NCBI RefSeq assembly: GCF_022539505.1
Contig: NC_061508.1
Span: forward strand, 63,745,754-63,809,753
Length of the DNA: 64,000 nt
Source: Lolium rigidum
Taxonomy: Eukaryota > Streptophyta > Magnoliopsida > Poales > Poaceae
Reading direction: 5' to 3'
Part shown: positions 1 through 9,360 of the stretch, piece by piece
How positions within the stretch are numbered: the stretch's first letter is position 1
Layout of the letters: the number at the start of each line of letters is the position of its first letter
The notes under the pieces: model-generated
Seen by the model: only the letters and a program-made list of their open reading frames with translations
The model's database searches: none
Told to the model about the DNA's origin: nothing
Position numbers and translations under genes: made by a program

Positions 1-299
1 TATCAAAAAAACAGAAAAATAAAACTAATTCAATTCAAAATCTTAAAAATACAAATATTATATCAAAAAAATTAGGAAAATAAAACTAATTCAATTCAAA
101 ATCTTAAAAATACAAATAATATATCAAAAAATTCAGAAAAATAAAACTAATTCAATTCAAAATTTTAAAAATACATATAATATATCAAAAAATTCATAAA
201 AATAAAACTAATTCAATTCAAAATCTTAAAAATACAAATAATATATCAAAAAATTCAGAAAAATAAAACTAATTCAATTCAAAATTTTAAAAATACAAA
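1..299. repeat. AT-rich tandem repeat, about 61-bp unit, five copies
   Basis: Five near-identical units contain TATCAAAAAATTCAGAAAAA, then TAAAACTAATTCAATTC and AAAATCTTAAAAATACAAAT. Copy-to-copy differences are one or two bases. The array starts at or before the window edge, so its copy number is a minimum. It lies inside the CACTA element, upstream of the accessory gene relic. Confidence 0.9.
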
Positions 300-478
300 T
301 TGTCAAAAATTTCTTCCCGCCAATTGTTTCCCGCCAATTTCTTCCCGCCACTTTCTTCCCGCCAATTTCTTCCGGCCTCTTTCTTTCCGCCAATTTTTTC
401 CCGCCAATTTCTTCCCGCCACTTTCTCCCCGCCTCTTTCTTCCCGCCTCCTGTCTTCCCGCTCCCATTTTTCCCGCCA
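300..478. repeat. GC-rich short repeats built on TTCCCGCCAATTTC
   Basis: About a dozen degenerate copies of a 12 to 14 bp unit (TTCCCGCCAATTTC, TTCCCGCCACTTTC, TTCCCGCCTCTTTC). The same motif in reverse complement precedes the related gene in the second CACTA element (about 61440-61500). It therefore appears to be part of the promoter of this gene family rather than random simple sequence. Confidence 0.8.
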
Positions 479-493
479 TTTGTCACTACATAT

Positions 494-502
494 AGGTAGC
501 CC
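494..502 (+). promoter_or_regulatory. TATA-like box of the accessory gene
   Basis: A TATA-like stretch, CATATAGG, sits about 55 bp before the ATG at 550. The homologous gene at 61383 has TATATATA at the equivalent place, about 50 bp before its ATG. The shared position in two copies supports a real promoter element. Confidence 0.45.
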
Positions 503-549
503 GGCTTGGCCAGCATTATCACATCTCTACAATCTCTCATCACCCTCTC

Positions 550-1115
550 ATGGCTTCCACCGCACCCACTCTAACCTACCAGCAGGTGGAGGAGCTTTGC
601 GCCTCGAACTACCCTTGCCCTCCGGGCTACCGCGTCCCTGCCGGCTGGAGCCTAAGCGCCGGCGGCGTGCCGGTCCCTCCCGTCCCTCGTGGTACTGCGC
701 GCCGGGCGGCCATCACGAACCACTACTACCTCGACCTCACGCCGGAGCAGCGGATGAATCCCCGCCGGCATCCCGATAACCGAGCATACTTGGGATGCCT
801 TCTTCATCAATCGGCGTGAGAGGGCGCTCGCTGTATGAGGAGGACGGTCCGCCTCCCGGAAACTTCCACGAGGCCGGCCGTCGGCTATGGTGGTACGGCC
901 GGACTCTGCAGAGCGTCATGGACTACATCACGGCCGGCGATATCCCCCGCCTGCGCTACCCTCAGTTCGAGCCACGAGCGCCGCCCGACGACAGCGACGA
1001 CAGCAGCAGCGACGACGACGCCGACAACTTAGAAGGCGACGACTACCAGTACAACAGCGGCGGCTATGAAGACTACGAGTATGCATATTATACGCCTAGG
1101 CAGGAGTATGACTAA
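550..1115 (+). pseudogene. CACTA-borne accessory gene, unknown function, two frameshifts
   Basis: I do not recognise a named domain. The frame opens at ATG 550 and reads into a conserved block with NYPCPPGYRVP, GGVPVPP and NHYY..LTPEQ, then breaks near 789. A middle stretch around 791-830 coding INRRERALAV is in another frame. A second break near 832 restores the frame with YEEDGPPPGNFHEAGRR and GRTLQSV..Y, then a long Asp/Ser-rich acidic tail ending EYD before the stop at 1113-1115. A clear homologue lies at 60855-61383 in the second CACTA element, in inverted orientation. Matching conserved blocks, promoter motifs and acidic C-termini show one gene family carried by two transposons. The intact protein would be about 190 residues. 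The frameshifts could be decay or assembly error. No transmembrane segment is seen; the acidic tail is compatible with a nuclear or chromatin-associated protein, but that is a guess. Confidence 0.7.
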
Positions 1116-1247
1116 ATCACTCCAAATTTCATGTATGCAGGAGTATGACTTAGTCACTCCAAATTTCCTGTATGCAGGAGTATGACTTAGTCACTCCAAA
1201 TTTCATGTATGCAGGAGTATGACTTAGTCACTCCAAATTTCATGTAT
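1102..1247. repeat. 37-bp tandem repeat over the accessory gene stop codon
   Basis: Four copies of a unit containing CAGGAGTATGACTTAGTCAC and TCCAAATTTCATGTATG. The first copy contains the end of the reading frame (QEYD then stop), so the C-terminal codons and stop were duplicated in tandem into the 3' untranslated region. Confidence 0.85.
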
Positions 1248-1365
1248 CATCGATGCTATCTCGAGTCAATTGAATCATTCGAAAATGGACACCAAACACA
1301 TCACGGGTAATATAATTCACATGATTCATTCAACAAAGTTTGGTACAATAATAAATTATTACACA

Positions 1366-4300
1366 TCATTTCTTCCCTTGTGTCCCCGCTTGCTTACGAT
1401 TGTGCCGTATCCATGGAGCATCCTCATCATTTAACTTAATGCTTGGGTCGGTGTTCACTTTGAAGGGCGGAATTTCAGCAAACATATTATAATCTTCTCG
1501 ACATGTCCGTCTTGTCCTCCACTCCCACGATGTTTCTTTTCCCCGAAAGAACAATGTGGCGCTTTGGATCATCGCATGATGTACTCGATCGTTTTCTTAT
1601 CTTTCCGTTTCCTCGGTTTGCTACTCATGTCCTTCACATAGAAAACCCGAGCGACATCTTTCGCTAGGACGAATGGTTCGTCAAGGTAACCAAGATTGTT
1701 GAAATCCACCATTGTCATTCCGTATTGCTCGGTCCACCTTTACCCCACCTCCTGTTAGCTTGAACCATTTGCACTGGAACAAAGGGACCCTAAAGGAGGG
1801 TCCATAGTCAAGTTCCCATATCTCCTCTATGTAACCATAATATGTGACCTTTTGCCCATTCTCGGTTGCTCGCATCAAAGCGGACACCACTGTTTTGGTT
1901 GGTGCTCTTTTTATCTTGGGCGATCGTGTAAAATGTATTCCCATTTATCTCGTACCCTTGGAAAGTCGTTATAGTCGAAGATGGTGTCTTGGCCAACATG
2001 TACGACTGATCTACAACCTTATTGTCACTCATTAAATGTTTTCTCAACCAACTGCCGAAAGTCTCCATGTGGGCCTTCCTAATCCAGGATTCAGGCTTCC
2101 CAGGGTTGTCCGAGCGTAAAATATTCTTGTGTTTCTCAAAGTACGGAGCCACCAAGCTGGAATTGGTCGAACCGTGTGGTGTGCTTCGGTCGAAGAATGG
2201 CCGTCCATACATATCGTTGATTTCCTTCCGATCGTGCCTTTTCCACTTAGTCTCCCCTCGTGCCGCGATTGAGGAAGACCAATCGGCTTAAGGTCGGGAA
2301 CAAAGTCAACACAAAACTCAATTACCTCCTCATTTCCATAGCCCTTGGCGATGCTTCCTTCGGCCTAGCACGGTTACGAACATATTTCTTTAATACTCCC
2401 ATGAACCTCTCGAAGGGGAACATATTGTGTAGAAATACAGGACCGAGAATGGAAATCTCATCGACTAGGTGAACCAGGAGGTGCGTCATAATATTGAAGA
2501 AGGATGGCGGGAACACCAACTCGAAACCGACAAGACATTGGACCACATCGTTCCGTAACCGTGGTAGAACTTCTGGATTGATTACCTTCCGAGAGATTGC
2601 ATTGAGGAATGCACATAGCTTCACAATGGGTACTCGAACATTTTCCGGCAGGAGCCCCTCAAAGCAATCGGAAGCAATTGCGTCATAATCACGTGGCGCT
2701 CGTGAGACTTCAGGTTTTGGAACTTTTTCTCCGCCGTGTTTATTATTCCCTTTATATTGGACGAGAATCCTGACGGGACCTTCATACTCGCTCAGGCATT
2801 CAAAAAAGATGACCTTCTCTTCTTTGGTCGAGCGTAGCCGGCACGACCTTGAAACCGTTCCGGATGCCGGTCATCGTGGTCTTTCAAACTTTGCTGGTCC
2901 CGCCGTGCTTCCTTTGTATCATTTGACTTCCCATACACGCCCAAGAAGCTTAGGATGTTCACGCAAATATTCTTCGTAACGTGCATCACGTCGATTGCAG
3001 AGCGGACTTCTAGGACTTTCCAATATTCTAGCTCCTGCAATATAGATTTCTTCTTCCACATGGCTACGTGCCCGTCAGCTCTCCTTCGGAACCGATTGTC
3101 CGCCAGGACCCTTTCCAAAGATGACTTTCAAATCCTTGACCATATCAAATACCTCAGCACCGAGTAGTGTTCCGCAGGCTTCGGCCGGTGATCTGCCTTG
3201 CCGTTGTAATGCTTGCCTTTCTTTCTTATCGGATGACCTTTCGAAGAAATCGACGATGCCCAAGGTACACGTTCTTCTTACAATTTGGCAAATGTTCACT
3301 TTCGGCCTCATGTAAGCAGTGCGTGCATGCATTGTATCCCTTATTTGACAGTCCCGAAAGGTTACTAAGAGCAGGCCAATCGTTGATGGTTACGAAAAGC
3401 AACGCTCGTAGGTCAAATTCCTCTTCTTTGTGCTCATCCCACACACGGACACCAGGTCTGCCCCACAGCTGTAAAAGCTCATCAACTAATGGCCTTAGGT
3501 ACACATCGATGTCGTTGCCGGGTTGCTTCGGACCTTGGATGAGCACCGGCATCATAATGAACTTCCGCTTCATGCACAACCAAGGAGGAAGGTTGTAGAT
3601 GCATAGAGTCACGGGCCGTGTGCTATGGCCGGAGCTCGCTCGCCAAAAGGATTCATGCCATCCGTACTTAGACCAAATCTTATGTTCCTTGCGTCAGCTG
3701 CAAAATCTTTGAACTCTCTCGTCGATCTTTCTCCATTGCGTTCCATCCGCGGGGTGTCTCAACTCCCCGTCCGACTTACGGTCCTCTTTGTGCCATCGCA
3801 ACAACTTGGCATGCTCTTTGTTCCCGAACAGTACGTTTCAACCGTGGTATTATAGGAGCATACCACATCACCTTGGCGGGAACCCTCTTCCCGGGTTTCC
3901 GGCCCTCAACATCGTCACCAGGGTCATCGCCTCGATCTTATAACGCAATGCAAGTGCATACCGGGCATTCATTCAAATTCTCGTATTCACCGCGGTAGAG
4001 GATGCGATCGTTGATGCATGCATGTATCTTCGGAACCTCTAAACCTAGAGGGCAGACAACCTTCTTTGCTTCGTACGTAGTGGCGGGCAACTCGTTATTC
4101 TTTGGAAACATATTCTTCAACATTTTCAGCAAGTTTTCAAATGCCGAGTCAGCTACACCTGCTCGTGCCTTCCATCTCAGCAAATCCAGCAGTGCAGCCC
4201 AGCTTTTTCGGACCATCATCGCATCCGGGTACAGCGCCTTCCCGTGATCCTCTAACATGCGATCCAAATTCTCCCTCTCTTTTTCAGTTTCGCAGCGTCT

Positions 4301-4696
4301 CCGTGCATCAGCAATGGTCCGACCAAGATCATCAACGGGATCATCACGTGCCTCTTCTTCACCTTCCCCTTCACCTTCAAGCATCCTCCATGAAAGTATC
4401 ACCGAAATGAGAAAGATAGCTTTCATCATTGAAATCATCCCCTTCTTCATCTTCTTCCATTATAACCCCTCTTTCTCCATGCTTGGTCCAACAATTATAG
4501 CTTGGCATGAAACCGTGCCGAAGCAGGTGCATGTGAACATCTCTTGAGGAAGAGTAACCCTTCTGATTCTTACACTTAACACATGGACAGATAACAAAAC
4601 CCCCTGCTTGTTCGCATTAGCCACTACGAGGAAATCTTTCAAACCCGTACTGAACTCGCCGGAGAGTCGGTTACCGTACATCCATTGCCGATTCAT
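1366..4696 (-). pseudogene. TNP2-class CACTA transposase, frameshifted
   Basis: This is the DDE transposase that would excise and reinsert the CACTA element. Read from ATG 4694-4696 (MNRQWMYGNRLSGEF), the domains run in the usual order: a Transpos_assoc-type N-terminus (about 4696-4470), the Tnp2/Transposase_21 core (about 4100-2800; blocks CPLGLEVPKIHACIND, LCIYNLPPWLCMKRKFIMMP, FDLRALLFVTINDWPALSN and DVMHVTKNICVN), a DUF4218-type block (2624-2322; FFNIMTHLLVHLVDE) and a DUF4216-type block (about 2030-1730; FQGYEINGNTFYTIAQD). The C-terminus reads KVNTDPSIKLNDEDAPW and stops at 1366. Several breaks shift the frame (near 4450, 3900-3620, 3220, 2800, 2250 and 1880), so no intact protein is made from the sequence as given. 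Introns may explain some interruptions. It starts about 590 bp inside the right terminus, as expected for these elements. Confidence 0.85.
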
Positions 4697-5039
4697 CTGC
4701 ATTATTATAATATAAAATATATAATTAACCATCATGCATTTGTTAAACTAACTAGCTACAAACAATATAAATTAAACAATGAACTACACACACATGCATA
4801 TTTTATCAATGACACATCAAAGGTTCAAGTTGCTAACCGCGATCGAGGAGGAAAAAATAAATGAGAAAGCTCAAGTGTGACTCAACACTTCATATCATGT
4901 TTGTTTCATGCTCTTGGGGTATTTCATCAAACACCTTATGTGCATAAGAGGAACCAAAAGCAAACCTAACACTCACTTGTGAAGTTTGTGAAGAGAATGG
5001 CTCCAAATGGCTAAGTGTTGGCTGCTGGATGGGTATATA

Positions 5040-5285
5040 GGGGAGGGGCTTTAGTCCCGGTTGGCCTGGCCAACCGCGACTAAAGGCCTTCGGCACCCTT
5101 AGTCGCGGTTGGGCTGGCCAACCGCGACTAAAGCCCCCACGTGCACCAGCTGGCCACCGTGCGCCCTGGGCCCAGGCCTTTGGTCGCGGTTCGCCACACG
5201 AACCGCGACTAAAGGCCCCATTAGTCGCGGTTCCTTTACCTTCGCGACTTATGGGGCTTCCCGGAAGCCTGTTTTTCCACCAGTG
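5040..5285. repeat. CACTA subterminal repeats and right terminus
   Basis: Several direct and inverted copies of CAACCGCGACTAAAG and its complement form short palindromes, for example around 5062-5088 and 5098-5132. The block ends with the CACTA terminus at 5285. In CACTA elements such subterminal motifs bind the second element-coded protein (TnpA-type) during transposition. Confidence 0.85.
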
Positions 5286-5695
5286 GGAGGGGAGGTTTTT
5301 TTTTTCGCGAAGTAAAAAACGGTTAAAGGCGGTATGGTTAGATGGTCAAAAGTTTGTCGGTCTAAGAATAAGGGTGATTTGGAGGGTTAAAGACTATAAA
5401 TGGTGCTGGCGTTTAGTAAACGCGGGATGGGTTATGCATGGCAGAGGATCGTAAGAGCCAATGACCTAAAAGAAATTGTAACATATGTGCAGGCTATGTT
5501 CAACGACTCTCATGTTGGAATTCATTAATTGTTGAAAGTTGTGACTATTCTAGAATCTATCTTTCATGATTACCGATCTTTCCTTTTATAATTCGCTTCT
5601 GCTTAGGTAGATCAACTTATAAAAGGAAATGGTGCTAGTCAAAGAGCCTGTTGGGGGTACATAGGGGCTTACAAGCAAAGGCACATGATAATTAC
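5286..5695. other. Unassigned spacer
   Basis: No gene or clear repeat is seen. It holds a T-tract at 5297-5305 and otherwise ordinary AT-rich sequence between the CACTA end and the Stowaway MITE. Short reading frames here lack recognisable motifs. Confidence 0.5.
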
Positions 5696-5697
5696 TA

Positions 5698-5935
5698 CTC
5701 CCTCTATCTGAAATTAGGTGTCTTAAAAAGTGAACCTAGCTCACTTGGTTAGGAAAGTAGATGTACAACCCAGCCACTCAAATTCAAATCTTCAGGGATG
5801 CAGATTTAGGTTCTTATTAGTAAAAAACACTGTAGGAGCTTCCCCTATTCTATTCTATTAAAAATAGATGCAATTTAGTTTTAGATACATCCCTATCTAG
5901 GTAAAGTTAAAATATCTATTTTTAGATGGAAGGAG
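5698..5935. mobile_element. Stowaway-type (Mariner) MITE carrying a secondary insert
   Basis: The left end reads CTCCCTCTATCT and the right end AGATGGAAGGAG, which are inverted repeats matching at 10 of 12 bases. Both are flanked by the dinucleotide TA (5696-5697 and 5936-5937), the Stowaway target duplication. The outer arms look like standard Triticeae Stowaway sequence; the centre (about 5738-5860) does not and is described separately. Non-coding. Confidence 0.8.
5738..5830 (+). mobile_element. tRNA-derived SINE-like insert inside the MITE
   Basis: The sequence contains TAGCTCACTTGGTTAG, close to a tRNA A-box (TRGYNNARNGG), and about 45 bp further on ATTCAAATCTTC, close to a B-box (GGTTCRANNCC). 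Such paired internal polymerase III promoter boxes mark tRNA-derived SINEs. No clean poly(A) tail or target duplication could be delimited, so the boundaries are approximate. Confidence 0.4.
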
Positions 5936-5940
5936 TATTA

Positions 5941-6170
5941 TAGATGATACTCCAATACACTTTTTTTTAGAAAGTTAAGCCAAGAAAAATTTGACTAAAA
6001 TTTTAGAAAAATCTATCAATAAATATGATTATTCTGTATATATACCATATGGAAGTATATTTCATGATGTATCTAATGATATTGATTTCGTATTTTATGC
6101 GTTGACATTTTTTTTTGTAAAACTTGACCAACTTTGAATTGATTACAAGTCAAGGTAGTATCATAGTACC
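5941..6170. mobile_element. Degenerate Mariner/Stowaway-like remnant
   Basis: AT-rich sequence with the phrases AATTTGACTAAAATTTTAG and AACTTGACCAACTTTGAATT, which are typical of the interior of Triticeae Stowaway/Mariner MITEs. The terminal inverted repeats are not preserved, so the limits are estimates. Confidence 0.4.
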
Positions 6171-6237
6171 ACTCCTCACAAACCACGCTCTCTTGCCCAC
6201 GGTCCAACCAGGGAAATAGCTCTTAATGCATTGTTTA

Positions 6238-7344
6238 GAGCATCTCCAACCGCGTCTTCTAAAGCGGTCTTTAAAGGGCGTTGAATTTATCATTTGGTAG
6301 ACGTGTTTCCTTCATCTGCGTTTGGGGACGTTGCTTCCCAGTCGCATCCCCAAACGCGCCCCCAAAACTTTAAAACACTGTACTTTTATTTTAATAGATA
6401 GAAGAAAACTCAGTATTAATATTGCTATACTAATATTCAAAGCGGTGCAACATAAACTAATTACATATAAAAACTTCGAAAAGTCATAAAAAATTACATA
6501 TAATTTTTTTAAACTACTACCTTTTCTTTGATGGCCCCGCCTCGTCGTCCTCACGGTGGCGCTTCCTGCTCGTCACCTCTTCCGAAAAGGCGGTGTCGGT
6601 CAACGCGTCGGAGGAACTTGTGTCCTCCTCGTCGTCGACGGTGCTTTCCGACTGCGCCTTCGCCTTAGCCTTGGCCTTCGCTTTGGCCTTCGCCTCCGCC
6701 TTCGCCCGGGCCGCCACCGCCGTCACCTCCTTAGACCCTTCCTCCTCCGCCTCCTCCTCCACGGCCTCCCATTCCTCCGCGCTGTTTAGCGGCGGCGGGG
6801 AATCATCACCGATGCTAGGCGTCGCGACTCTGTCCCACCAATGGCGCCATCCCGGAGGCTTGCCCTCGCTGTTGGTGTCTGATGGAAGCTGAGAAAGGTC
6901 GCTCAACGTGAGATGTTTGGATGAATAGCGGCCGGTTGTAGATCCGAAAGCGCCTACGTAGGGGTCTTATTGAGCGCGGATGAACGATGACGCAGAAGTC
7001 GAAGAGAGCGGTGGTTGCTCTTCCGTGGAGTTCGCGCTGCATTCCGGTGGTTCGCGCGTCGATCGACGCGGTTGCCAATACGACGGTTCCCCTTCCCAGC
7101 AACTGCACCGTCGCTATGTAGGCGGCGGTTGAGCATCCGAGCCGCTGACGCATCGGGCCTGCGCCTCCTCGCCTCTCATTTCATTGTGTCCGGCGTGCCC
7201 GGAACGTCCCCTGTGTAGCGAGGACAGGCTCGAGACGCCGGATACTATTGGGACGCGTCGGACAAAAAAGCGTCTTTGGGGTGCGTGGCTGGGAACGATT
7301 TTCATCCGATGCCTCCCAAATCTCTTTGAGGCCTCGAAATGCTC
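6238..7344 (-). mobile_element. Non-autonomous PIF-Harbinger-like (DTH) element with coding cargo
   Basis: The left end GAGCATCTCCAACCGCG follows TTA (6235-6237). The right end, read in reverse, is GAGCATTTCGAGGCC and is followed by TTG, a decayed TWA-type target duplication. Longer subterminal inverted similarity is visible between 6320-6350 and 7275-7310. There is no transposase. The single gene-like feature is the minus-strand acidic protein at 6517-6906, with a GC-rich upstream region related to that of the element at 42821-44079. Confidence 0.7.
6517..6906 (-). pseudogene. Acidic HWW-motif protein carried by a Harbinger-like element; start codon lost
   Basis: A reading frame of about 129 codons. 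It begins SDLSQLPSDTNSEGKPPGW then RHWW, continues with a Glu/Ala-rich acidic stretch, an (AK)n run of about 20 residues, a Ser/Asp-rich block, and ends EEVTSRKRHREDDEAGPSKK. The N- and C-terminal blocks match the protein at 43175-43651 in another Harbinger-like element (SDSESEGKSPG.LHWW and EEVTSKRRR..DDEAGPS). The KRHRE and KKR clusters could act as nuclear localisation signals. The position of the homologue's ATG reads TTG here (6904-6906), so translation would need another start; hence the pseudogene call. No enzymatic motif is visible and function is unknown. The transcribed strand is deduced from homology with the second copy. Confidence 0.65.
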
Positions 7345-9355
7345 TTGCCTTGTTCTGCTTACGGGACCAGCCTGCATGCATCTTCCCTGACCCTCCGTAA
7401 ATCTGCCAACGCAAACACGAATCCTTGTAGTGCAATCCACGTGCGAAGGCGCGGTATAACAAAACAAAGCGGAGCGAATCGAATCGTCTTTCTTTTCCCC
7501 ACTGCCATCTCACTCTCACTCGATCTCAGGGCTCTGACCTTGAGCTTGACGTCCTGCATGCATCCATCATGTAGCGAGGAGGAGGAGACAGCGAGACAAC
7601 CGACCAATCACGTACTCTATAGGTACGTTACGTCCCTCTCCGTGCCTCTGCCGATCTTGTGGTTCCTGAGCGGAGCACCACGGGCGTGTGTGAAGCGATC
7701 AGACCCTACCTGTGAGATTAACCAGGATCGATGCGCCTCTTGCCTTCGAATCAACATCAGTCGTTGTGATCGGAGGACTCTTGGAGGCCTCTTAGTAAAG
7801 TACTAGTTTCCTGACGCAACGGAGAGGATGTCGCTACTATTAGATTTTATTAATTGCCAACAGTCTTTACATTGATTATGAGTTTGCTAAGAGTAAACCT
7901 AGGAAGTTCATCGACCTAATTAAAAAAAACTTTTATCCGAAAAATCAGTTCTATCTAATTCCTGAGCAACTTTTTTTGGCCTCTCTTGGGCAATGCTTGA
8001 ACGAGACACTTTTATTGGGCGACACCAAACCAACACAAACAGCAAAGATAGCTGAGAATTCGTCCCACCATGCTTCTTATCCAGAGCATGCTTCAACAGT
8101 TTCAGTTCAATCAAATTTTAAGATAACATTGTTGTAACCAAGGCGATCGATTAGCAAGGAGAAATACAACTCCTGATGTAAGAAGGACCACCGGGACTAT
8201 CTGTAGAATTGATTTGTCGGAGATTCGTGCAGAAAATTTCTTAGAGTGCCCCTTCCACCAAATTCTTAAGTCCAACCTATATTTATCCCCCTAACTTTTT
8301 TCATATCCTCATTTTAGATTTATAACAGACATCAATTTTTCCCTTCCTAGAATAGATATCAAAAAAATTCTTTGCCTGACCTTGATTCACTCAATAGTTC
8401 AGACAAGATTTTCAACCGACTATTCAAGAGTATTCATACAATTTTTTATTCCACTTTCTGTCCAAAATAATACATAATAGTTCATATATTTCTTCATATT
8501 ATCAAATCTGCTATGTTCATTCAAGATTGACAGTAGATTAGTACGAGATCCATCGAAAATATAAAGATTGGTACAGACTCATACCAGTATCAGACAATTT
8601 GTGAGGAAAAACTCCAAACAAATTCATCTCATTAAGGTGCCAATTTATTTTGTTCATGCTTCATCAAGTTTCATACAAGATTCATAAGTTTCAATACAGA
8701 AAATCCACTGGATCACATCATGTAACAAACTTCACTCTAACTTGATAATTTTTTCTAGTTTCATACCTGAGTCAACAAGAATCATACATGTTTCGATCAA
8801 TGAAAGGAAGAAATAACCTAGATTTGATCAAGACCCATAAACATGAGAAGTTCAACACCACTAGAGAATCAAAAAACAAAATCCACCGAAAATGAAAGTA
8901 GAGGAGAAGTCGGATCCGGGGCATTCATGCCCAGATCTTTGGCTGCCATGCCCGGATCTCACCCATCCATGGCCGCACACACACAATCAGGACGGGGCAG
9001 GTCGTGGCGCCGGTCTTCGCCACCGGGATGAGGAAGGCAGGGAGGCCTAGCCATTGCTTGTTGAGAAACAAGAGGTGCATAATCCTGGAGAACTCCGCTC
9101 CATTCCTCCAAGAAAAAGAGGAGCGTCAGGGCGGCGACCTCCGTTCCCGCCGGCCGGAGGAGGAGATCCCAGCTGTGGAGAATGAGATATGCGGTGGCGC
9201 ACATCGACAGGGTGGAGAGAGGGGGCGGGGCAGAAAATAGGTTCTGGACATGTCTGGGTCATGTTTATCTACTCCAGTGCTTAATGGGGATGATTTCCAA
9301 CTTTGCTGAGGGCTAAAATGCACATGTTTGTTTCCTTTGACTTTGTGGACTTTGC
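7345..9355. other. Unassigned 2-kb spacer
   Basis: No recognisable gene. The first 450 bp are moderately GC-rich and the rest is AT-rich with many short TTCATAC-like phrases. A minus-strand frame at 8959-9204 (81 residues, ATG at 9204, Leu-rich N-terminus) has no recognised motif. The right edge borders the Tekay insertion site and may be the far end of the LINE-like element seen at 23828. Confidence 0.4.
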
Positions 9356-9360
9356 ACGGA
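9356..9360. other. Target site duplication ACGGA, left copy
   Basis: The five bases ACGGA precede the 5' LTR and are repeated at 23828-23832 after the 3' LTR. This shows that the whole 9361-23827 element entered as one insertion and that no rearrangement has joined it to foreign flanks. Confidence 0.95.

Larger units (their letters stand above)
1..5285 (-). mobile_element. CACTA (En/Spm, DTC) transposon, right part; left end lies before the window
   Basis: The right end is recognisable at 5267-5285, which read on the minus strand is CACTGGTGGAAAAACAGGC, a CACTA-type terminus. Inside it lie subterminal repeats of the GTCGCGGTT / AACCGCGAC type (5040-5245). The minus strand carries a TNP2-class transposase relic (1366-4696), and the plus strand carries an accessory gene relic (550-1115). 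The three bases after the end are GGA, but the matching target duplication cannot be checked because the left end is outside the window. Superfamily assignment is firm; the family name is not attempted. Confidence 0.88.

Noticed and set aside
1..299. Regular repeats that could suggest a CRISPR array
   Set aside because: Units are contiguous without unique spacers, AT-rich, and in a plant transposon.
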